Part shown: positions 1 to 3,745 of the stretch, piece by piece
Layout: the number at the start of each line of letters is the position of its first letter
Position numbering within the stretch: position 1 is the first letter of the stretch
From: Patescibacteria group bacterium
GTDB lineage: Bacteria > Patescibacteriota > Minisyncoccia > JAHIHE01
DNA length: 5,781 bases
Direction: 5' to 3'
Assembly (NCBI GenBank): GCA_018896765.1
Contig: JAHILZ010000028.1
Span: forward strand, 1 to 5,781
Translations under genes and position numbers: made by a program
The notes under the pieces: generated by a model
Told to the model about the DNA's origin: nothing
Databases searched by the model: none
What the model saw: the letters and a program-made list of their open reading frames with translations, nothing else

Positions 1-57
1 CGCCGACACCAATCGCTGGACTACAAAACTCCCGCTGCTATATATTTAAAAAAATGA
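1..57 (+). CDS. C-terminal end of an IS transposase (DDE integrase core type), partial
   Basis: Frame 1 is open from the window edge to a TGA at 55-57 and encodes RRHQSLDYKTPAAIYLKK. This matches the C-terminal signature of the rve/DDE integrase core in IS3- and IS481-type transposases, where an R-x-H-x-x-L-x-Y-x-T-P-x-x-x-Y block lies a few residues before the end. The catalytic DDE residues would lie upstream, outside the window. The enzyme family cuts and joins element ends during transposition. The following non-coding DNA and the candidate terminal repeat near 222-240 fit the right end of the same element. The family assignment rests on only 18 residues, so IS3 and IS481 cannot be told apart, nor can I say whether the transposase is intact. 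Confidence 0.7.
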   Translation, partial: RRHQSLDYKTPAAIYLKK

Positions 58-206
58 TTGAAAAAACGAACTCCTATAATCGCCTCTAAGGCCTTTAAAA
101 TATTTTCTTTGATGCTTGATGCCTCTTAACTCTAAAATTTCTAACAACTTATTTTTCGATAAATTTATTAATTTCTTAACTTAATCAACTTCCAAAACTC
201 ACCAAA

Positions 207-359
207 TTAAACAGATATTACTGTCTTGACAAGGGGTACACTATAGTTGAGCAACTCTGCCGCTTCAATGCAAATGGACTTTGCCAAATTAGACGGCCGT
301 AATTTATTCCACCTTCTGTCGTCAAGATACTTTTTAATATCAACTTCAATATTTTTCAT
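207..359 (-). pseudogene. Truncated MazG-like nucleotide pyrophosphohydrolase (5' stub)
   Basis: An ATG at 359-357 opens a 50-codon frame ending in TAA at 209-207. Residues 1-37 look like the N-terminus of the MazG-like/dCTP pyrophosphatase family: an amphipathic first helix, then RPSNLAKSICIEAAELL at 21-37. E32 and E35 form the ExxE half of the metal site. These enzymes hydrolyse (d)NTPs to the monophosphate and pyrophosphate, and are usually about 100-120 residues long. The second metal motif (EExxD type, normally within an EE-ADV-like helix) is missing. From about residue 40 the sequence stops resembling the family, exactly where the candidate insertion sequence end begins, so the last ~11 codons are probably read from the element. 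Without half of the active site the product should be inactive. The gene lies downstream of the two tRNA genes on the same strand, with no obvious terminator between them. Confidence 0.65.
222..240 (+). repeat. Candidate terminal inverted repeat (right end) of the insertion sequence
   Basis: TGTCTTGACAAGGGGTACA reads outward to a CA end. On the other strand it starts TGTACCCC, giving the TG...CA termini expected of IS3-type elements. It contains the short palindrome CTTG-A-CAAG. The matching left repeat is outside the window, so this call depends on its position between the transposase end and the broken MazG-like frame. Confidence 0.4.
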
Positions 360-428
360 ATCCTATTGCTAAATATAATTAAAACTTTTAATTAGTATAA
401 CTTGAAATAAAAACTTTTAAAATAGCGC

Positions 429-509
429 GGGCAAGTATAGGACTTGAACCCCTGTACCATTCGCTTGCGGCGAAGCTACGGGGCAGGCCTATGACCTCTG
501 CAACTTACC
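429..509 (-). tRNA. Anomalous tRNA-like gene, best guess tRNA-Cys(GCA)
   Basis: On the minus strand the ends pair as a 7-bp acceptor stem (GGTAAGT at 509-503 with ACTTGCC at 436-430). G510 and C429 could add an eighth pair. A T-loop TTCAAGT is at 448-442. The 3' half has standard spacing: a stem CTTCG/CGAAT (475-471/463-459) with the outer pair mismatched, a 7-base loop CCGCAAG putting GCA at positions 34-36, a 5-base variable region GGTAC, and a T-arm. Oddities are C instead of the near-universal U33, C rather than U at the discriminator for a Cys tRNA, and a G-A mismatch plus a G-U pair in the T-stem. There are also about seven extra bases (CCCGTAG) between a plausible D-arm (GCAG...CTGC) and the anticodon arm. 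Those extra bases could instead pair with the GGGG/TAC near the T-arm. CCA is not encoded. It may be a degenerate or misfolding gene; the isotype is uncertain. Confidence 0.55.
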
Positions 510-525
510 CTATTAAATTAAAATG

Positions 526-599
526 TGGTCATTGCTGGACTCGAACCAGCGACCTCTTCGATGTGAACGAAGCGCTCTAGCCAGCTGAGCTAAATGACC
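526..599 (-). tRNA. tRNA-Val(CAC)
   Basis: This is a clean 74-base cloverleaf. The acceptor is GGTCATT/AATGACC (7 bp), then TA at 8-9, D-stem GCTC/GAGC with loop AGCTGGCTA, and anticodon stem CTTCG/CGAAG with loop TTCACAT, giving anticodon CAC (reads GTG, valine). The variable region is AGGTC, the T-stem is GCTGG/CCAGC with loop TTCGAGT, and the discriminator is A. CCA is not encoded, so it must be added after transcription. It starts 6 bases after the stop codon of the upstream protein gene and sits 16 bases before the next tRNA-like gene. It is probably released from a common transcript by RNase P and 3' processing. Confidence 0.95.
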
Positions 600-605
600 A
601 TAAAT

Positions 606-1205
606 CTATTCATTCCGCCTGTCTTTTTCTTTTTCTTCCAGCTTCATCTTATTAACAATAACCATATTCGGCTCTTCCAGCATCGCCATAATAAATTTGT
701 CATAAAGATCAAACCGATAAAGAAATTCTTTGCTGTCCATCAAAGTAAAATTCACCTCTTGCCCGATTTCCGCCTCCAAATTCTCGATTATTTTCTTAAA
801 CTTGCTTTTATTCAGCTTGTCGCTTACCGCCAGCAAATCCACCGATCCTTTTTGGTTTCCCAGCAAAACGCCCCCCACCGCGGCAAATTTAATCTCAGAG
901 ATTTTTTTAAGCATACTTGAGACGGCATTATCCGCCATCGGCGCTTCTTTCAAAACCAATTTTTTTATTTCGGGAAGATATAAAAAACGTTGATTAAGCT
1001 GATATTTTTTTGCCCCTTTGGTATTTTTGGAAATTATAAATTTAACCCTTGAAAGCTGGCGCAAGGTTTTGGATATAGCATCTATTTTCCCTTTTACTTT
1101 TTCCCCGACTTCCGCTTGGGTAAAAACGCTTTCAGAATTCTGAATAAACAATTTTAAAATCCTGACAAAAAATTTTGAACCAAAAAAGATTTCTAAAGTT
1201 GACAT
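606..1205 (-). CDS. Winged-helix DNA-binding protein with C-terminal nucleotidyltransferase-like domain
   Basis: The 199-residue product starts at ATG 1205-1203, which has an AAAGG Shine-Dalgarno 8 bases upstream. A longer frame from TTG at 1247 adds 14 residues but has no such support. Residues 3-85 look like a winged-helix domain of the type beginning with FGS-x-x-x-x-R/V-I-L-x-L-F: helix 7-22, a recognition region near 28-52 (FTQAEVGEKV...ISKTLRQL), and a wing around 54-72 with a Tyr-Leu-Asn ending. Residues 104-180 resemble a small MNT-type nucleotidyltransferase fold: a beta-strand with GG at 111-112, GSVDLLAV at 120-127, and a later acidic position D156. In active members the motif is GS...D-x-D. 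Here only D123 is clear, and the preceding Asp and the Ser of GS are not conserved, so catalysis is doubtful. The C-terminus is highly charged. The gene diverges from the PP2C-like membrane protein gene and runs into tRNA-Val 6 bases after its stop. It is probably a DNA-binding regulator; target and ligand are unknown. Confidence 0.8.
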   Translation of the reverse strand: MSTLEIFFGSKFFVRILKLFIQNSESVFTQAEVGEKVKGKIDAISKTLRQLSRVKFIISKNTKGAKKYQLNQRFLYLPEIKKLVLKEAPMADNAVSSMLKKISEIKFAAVGGVLLGNQKGSVDLLAVSDKLNKSKFKKIIENLEAEIGQEVNFTLMDSKEFLYRFDLYDKFIMAMLEEPNMVIVNKMKLEEKEKDRRNE

Positions 1206-1206
1206 A

Positions 1207-1217
1207 AATAATGCCTT
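1207..1217 (+). repeat. 11-base direct repeat, copy 1 of 2 (AATAATGCCTT)
   Basis: AATAATGCCTT at 1207-1217 recurs exactly at 1326-1336. Copy 1 ends one base before the start codon of the minus-strand gene and includes its Shine-Dalgarno (read as AAGG on that strand). The two copies bracket the divergent intergenic region, suggesting a shared binding site or a small duplication. Confidence 0.45.
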
Positions 1218-1218
1218 T
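1214..1218 (-). promoter_or_regulatory. Ribosome binding site selecting the ATG at 1205
   Basis: AAAGG on the minus strand lies 8 bases upstream of ATG 1205-1203. It is the only purine-rich Shine-Dalgarno-like stretch near the possible starts, so it argues for the 199-residue form over the TTG-started 213-residue form. It is embedded in one copy of the 11-base repeat AATAATGCCTT. Confidence 0.6.
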
Positions 1219-1259
1219 AAGCTTGTGTTTAAAATTAAAAAACGCAAAAATTACGCTAA

Positions 1260-1288
1260 AATATAGCCGCGTTTGCCTAATAGCCTAA
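1260..1288 (-). promoter_or_regulatory. Possible promoter for the winged-helix/nucleotidyltransferase gene and tRNAs
   Basis: On the minus strand TATATT (1265-1260) could be a -10 box, with a poor -35 (TTAGGC, 1288-1283) 17 bases upstream. This would give a leader of roughly 45-50 bases before ATG 1205. The -35 match is weak and the region is AT-rich, so this is tentative. It overlaps the -35 element of the divergent promoter, which would couple the two genes. Confidence 0.25.
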
Positions 1289-1311
1289 AAAACTGTATAA
1301 TAATGTATAAT
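1273..1311 (+). promoter_or_regulatory. Sigma70-type promoter with tandem -10 boxes for the PP2C-like membrane protein gene
   Basis: TTGCCT (1273-1278) and a perfect TATAAT (1296-1301) are separated by 17 bases, a near-consensus promoter. A second perfect TATAAT lies at 1306-1311, exactly ten bases on, each preceded by TG (TGTATAAT repeated at 1294 and 1304). Initiation would fall near 1308 or 1318, leaving a short leader of about 19-29 bases. No Shine-Dalgarno is seen before ATG 1337. Confidence 0.65.
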
Positions 1312-1320
1312 GTTATTATA
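1296..1320. repeat. AT-rich inverted repeat over the -10 region, candidate operator
   Basis: TATAATAA (1296-1303) and TTATTATA (1313-1320) form perfect 8-bp arms around a 9-base spacer, covering both -10 boxes of the plus-strand promoter. A dimeric regulator bound here would block transcription of the membrane protein gene. The adjacent winged-helix gene product is the obvious candidate. Because the arms are pure A/T in an AT-rich region, the symmetry could be chance. Confidence 0.3.
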
Positions 1321-1325
1321 TTAGC

Positions 1326-1336
1326 AATAATGCCTT
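1326..1336 (+). repeat. 11-base direct repeat, copy 2 of 2 (AATAATGCCTT)
   Basis: This is an exact second copy of the sequence at 1207-1217, ending immediately before ATG 1337 of the PP2C-like membrane protein gene. It occupies the place where a Shine-Dalgarno would normally lie, but in this orientation has no purine-rich motif. Confidence 0.45.
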
Positions 1337-3637
1337 ATGTCAAATATAGAAATCAAAACCGTTGAGCTGACTATCGCGCCAAAAAATGAAAAATCCAGGG
1401 CTTTTTTAGATACCTGCGTTTTTGAACCGGAAAATATCGAGGAACAGAACCTGGGCAACCTATACATTACCGGTGAAATCACTAAAATTTCTTCAAACTC
1501 GGAATATCTTATAAACCTCTTGGTCTCCACGATAAGAAAAGAATACTATTTCAATACCGGCCGCTCTCCTATCGAAAGCTTGGAGCAAAGTCTGAGCAAA
1601 ACAAACGAGGTGCTCGCGGATTTTGCCGAACAAGGCAATATCGAGTGGATTGGCAATTTGCATATAGTCATCGCCGTATTAAAAAACGATACTTTGTATT
1701 TTAGCCAGACGGGACTGGCGCAAACTTTTCTCCTGCGAGATCAAGATGTGATTAATATCGGCCAAGATCTGGTTAGCGATCCGAAACCCCATCCGCTTAA
1801 AACTTTTTCCAATATTGCCAGCGGGCAGATCAGCGAAAACGATAAAATAGTATTGGCTACATCTGAATTCAAAAACATCGCCACCGAAGCGAAAATCAGA
1901 AAAATTTTCAGCGAAGGGGTAGATGAGTATTTTGAGGAAAAAATAGATTCCAATCTGGGCAAAAATATAAACGCCGCCATAATATTTCTGGAAGCCGTAA
2001 AAAAAGCGTCTTCTTCCGGCATCAACTTCATAAAAATACCAACCCGGCCGAATCTCGAAAATCTCGGAATAAAGCCAAAACAATCAAGCCGGGAATTGGA
2101 TCTCCGCGAAACGCAAAAATTTACTCCAAAATTTCCCGGCGGCCAAGATCGCGTCGATGAAGTTATCAGCGAACTAAACTCGCAAGAATTGGAAATACCC
2201 GTAAGCCAAAAAATTAAAAAAGCGGCGAAAGCTGTAAAATTTTTTGTTGAAAATTTTAAAAAAATAATAATCGCCATCTGTGCCATCATCCGAAAAATCA
2301 TTATCTTTGCCTATTTATCGCTAAAGCCCAAAATAAGCGCTTTAATAAATTATCTTTTAAGAAAAAGCGATGACTTCGCCGAAAAAGCGGCAATCAAAAT
2401 CAGATCCGTTTCAGTCTTCGCGATAATCATCGAAAAAACAGAAAACGCGATAAATGCCGCCAAGAAAAAAATCAATGGCATTATTCCTCAATTTATAAAA
2501 AACATCTCCTTTAGAAATAAAATAATAATTACCGCCGCCCTAGTCATCATGGCAGCAGCCGTTTTTAGCGCCTCATTATATAACGAGAAGAGAAAAGAAG
2601 AAAATAACGCGCGGCTTTATTCCTCGCTTCTTGAAACTGCCCAAAAAGCTGAAAAAGATGCCGAAATCGCTGAAGCAAACGAGATTTACCAGGGAAAAGA
2701 TAAAACTATCGGCTTTATCAGAATCGCTTTATCCACTTGTGAAAAAATAATCCAATCTGGTTATTTTGTAAATGAAGCGCAAACGATAAAAGAAAGCGCG
2801 CTTAAGCAAATGGATAAAGTAGAAGGGATTGCCAGAATGAATGACATATCTGAAATTAATAATTTTGCCGCCCATTCCAAAAATATCCGCGCTGATGGAC
2901 TGGTTTTGCTATCGAAAAAATTATATTCATTTAATTCCGACAATAACGCTATCTATAAATATGACCTAGCCCAAAAAACCGGCGAAATAATGGCGGTAAA
3001 TTCCAAAGATATCGGGCATCTTAAAATCGCCAAAATCGCCAACAGCGGAATAATTTTCTTTACTGATCTGCCGGGCGCCGCCTCTTATGAATCTTCAAAA
3101 AGCGATATTAAAAAATTATCGATAAAATTCGCTGAAAACGAGAGCGATATCGCTGATATTGCGGTTTACAAGCAAAATTCCGCTCTTTATGCCATTAGCA
3201 AGAATGATAATGAAATTTACAAGCATGTCTCAATTGCCGCGGGGTTTGCGGCAGGAGTAAAATGGCTGAAAGAGCCGGAAGGAAGCCCGCTCGCGAACCC
3301 GGTATCTTTAGCGATAGACGGCGATATCTATGTACTGCAAAATAACAGCGCTAACCCGATCCTAAAATTAACCAAAGGATTAAAAAATGAATTTCCCGCC
3401 CCCGACCTCTTCATACCGCTTAATGAAGCCGTAAAAATAGCCACGGAAATCGGAGCAAAAAATCTTTATATACTCGATCCGAAAAATAAGCGGGTTGTAG
3501 TAATTGCCAAAACCGGAAAAGTGGTGAAACAATTTATCAGCGAAAAATTCGACAATTTAACCGATATTGCAATCGGCCCGGCGGAAAAAGAAATTTATCT
3601 TTTAAATGGAGCTTCGGTGTATGAAATCGCGCTATAA
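1337..3637 (+). CDS. Membrane protein with N-terminal PP2C-like (probable pseudophosphatase) and C-terminal beta-propeller-like domain
   Basis: The product is 766 residues. Residues 1-222 follow the order of strands and helices of a PPM/PP2C domain: the L-x-x-A/T-N-x-x-L helix (81-94), GNLHIVIAVLKNDTLYFSQTG (106-126), FLLRDQDVINIGQDL (131-145) and GQISENDKIVLATSEF (163-178). The metal-binding aspartates are not visible: the GDS-type turn reads QTGLAQ and the TDG motif reads TSE, so phosphatase activity is unlikely. A linker (223-300) leads to a hydrophobic segment near 305-343 that may lie on or in the membrane. A clear transmembrane helix spans about 395-414. Residues 416-500 are charged helices, a probable stalk or coiled coil. 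Residues 505-766 contain repeated beta-propeller-like blades such as LYSFNSDNNAIYKYDL and LYILDPKNKRVVVIAKTGK. An N-inside, C-outside topology is likely, implying a transmembrane sensor or scaffold. The ATG at 1337 has a strong promoter but no visible Shine-Dalgarno. The gene ends at a bidirectional terminator. Substrate and partners are unknown. Confidence 0.8.
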   Translation: MSNIEIKTVELTIAPKNEKSRAFLDTCVFEPENIEEQNLGNLYITGEITKISSNSEYLINLLVSTIRKEYYFNTGRSPIESLEQSLSKTNEVLADFAEQGNIEWIGNLHIVIAVLKNDTLYFSQTGLAQTFLLRDQDVINIGQDLVSDPKPHPLKTFSNIASGQISENDKIVLATSEFKNIATEAKIRKIFSEGVDEYFEEKIDSNLGKNINAAIIFLEAVKKASSSGINFIKIPTRPNLENLGIKPKQSSRELDLRETQKFTPKFPGGQDRVDEVISELNSQELEIPVSQKIKKAAKAVKFFVENFKKIIIAICAIIRKIIIFAYLSLKPKISALINYLLRKSDDFAEKAAIKIRSVSVFAIIIEKTENAINAAKKKINGIIPQFIKNISFRNKIIITAALVIMAAAVFSASLYNEKRKEENNARLYSSLLETAQKAEKDAEIAEANEIYQGKDKTIGFIRIALSTCEKIIQSGYFVNEAQTIKESALKQMDKVEGIARMNDISEINNFAAHSKNIRADGLVLLSKKLYSFNSDNNAIYKYDLAQKTGEIMAVNSKDIGHLKIAKIANSGIIFFTDLPGAASYESSKSDIKKLSIKFAENESDIADIAVYKQNSALYAISKNDNEIYKHVSIAAGFAAGVKWLKEPEGSPLANPVSLAIDGDIYVLQNNSANPILKLTKGLKNEFPAPDLFIPLNEAVKIATEIGAKNLYILDPKNKRVVVIAKTGKVVKQFISEKFDNLTDIAIGPAEKEIYLLNGASVYEIAL

Positions 3638-3663
3638 ACCAAAATAAATTTTGAATTAAAAAT

Positions 3664-3701
3664 AAACCGGAATTTAGGTTTGCTAAATCCGGTTTTAATT
3701 T
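3664..3701. terminator. Bidirectional intrinsic terminator between convergent genes
   Basis: AAACCGGAATTTAG (3664-3677) pairs with CTAAATCCGGTTT (3683-3695) to give 13 base pairs with a single bulged A and a 5-base loop. T-rich tracts follow on both strands: TTTTAATTTATTTTTT on the plus side, and TTTATTTTT reading the other way. It lies 26 bases after the plus-strand membrane protein stop and about 50 bases after the minus-strand surface protein stop, so it can end both transcripts. Confidence 0.85.
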
Positions 3702-3745
3702 ATTTTTTAGTTTAATTTAGTTTTTATTTTACCTTCTTAATTTTT

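Larger units (their letters stand above)
1..240 (+). mobile_element. Right-hand end of an insertion sequence
   Basis: This stretch holds the transposase C-terminus (1-57), then AT-rich DNA with no convincing gene (58-221), then a candidate terminal repeat ending in CA at 239-240. The minus-strand MazG-like reading frame loses family resemblance at about the same point, which is what an insertion would produce. The right boundary is inferred and could be a few bases further right (up to about 246). About 180 bases between the stop codon and the element end is rather long for such elements, so part of 58-221 could be older flanking DNA. The left end lies outside the window. Confidence 0.5.

Noticed and set aside
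109..122. Tandem 7-mer (GCATCAA twice on the minus strand)
   Set aside because: It is only two copies, with no structure around it, and is consistent with chance.
46..178. Minus-strand frame of about 40 codons inside the element tail (KKLINLSKNKLLEILELRG...)
   Set aside because: Its composition is plausible for protein, but it has no start codon with a ribosome binding site and no recognised family. It may be chance in AT-rich DNA or a remnant.
429..510. tRNA-Sec, suggested by a possible 8-bp acceptor and G after it
   Set aside because: There is no TCA anticodon in a proper loop and no room for both an anticodon arm and a long variable arm.
1206..1247. Longer form of the winged-helix protein starting at TTG 1247
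   Set aside because: The extra 14 residues lack a Shine-Dalgarno and family-like sequence, whereas ATG 1205 has AAAGG at 8 bases and starts directly at the winged-helix domain.
1741..2301. Long minus-strand frame opposite the PP2C-like gene
   Set aside because: It lies wholly opposite a well-supported gene, has no family resemblance or ribosome binding site, and looks like a codon-usage shadow.
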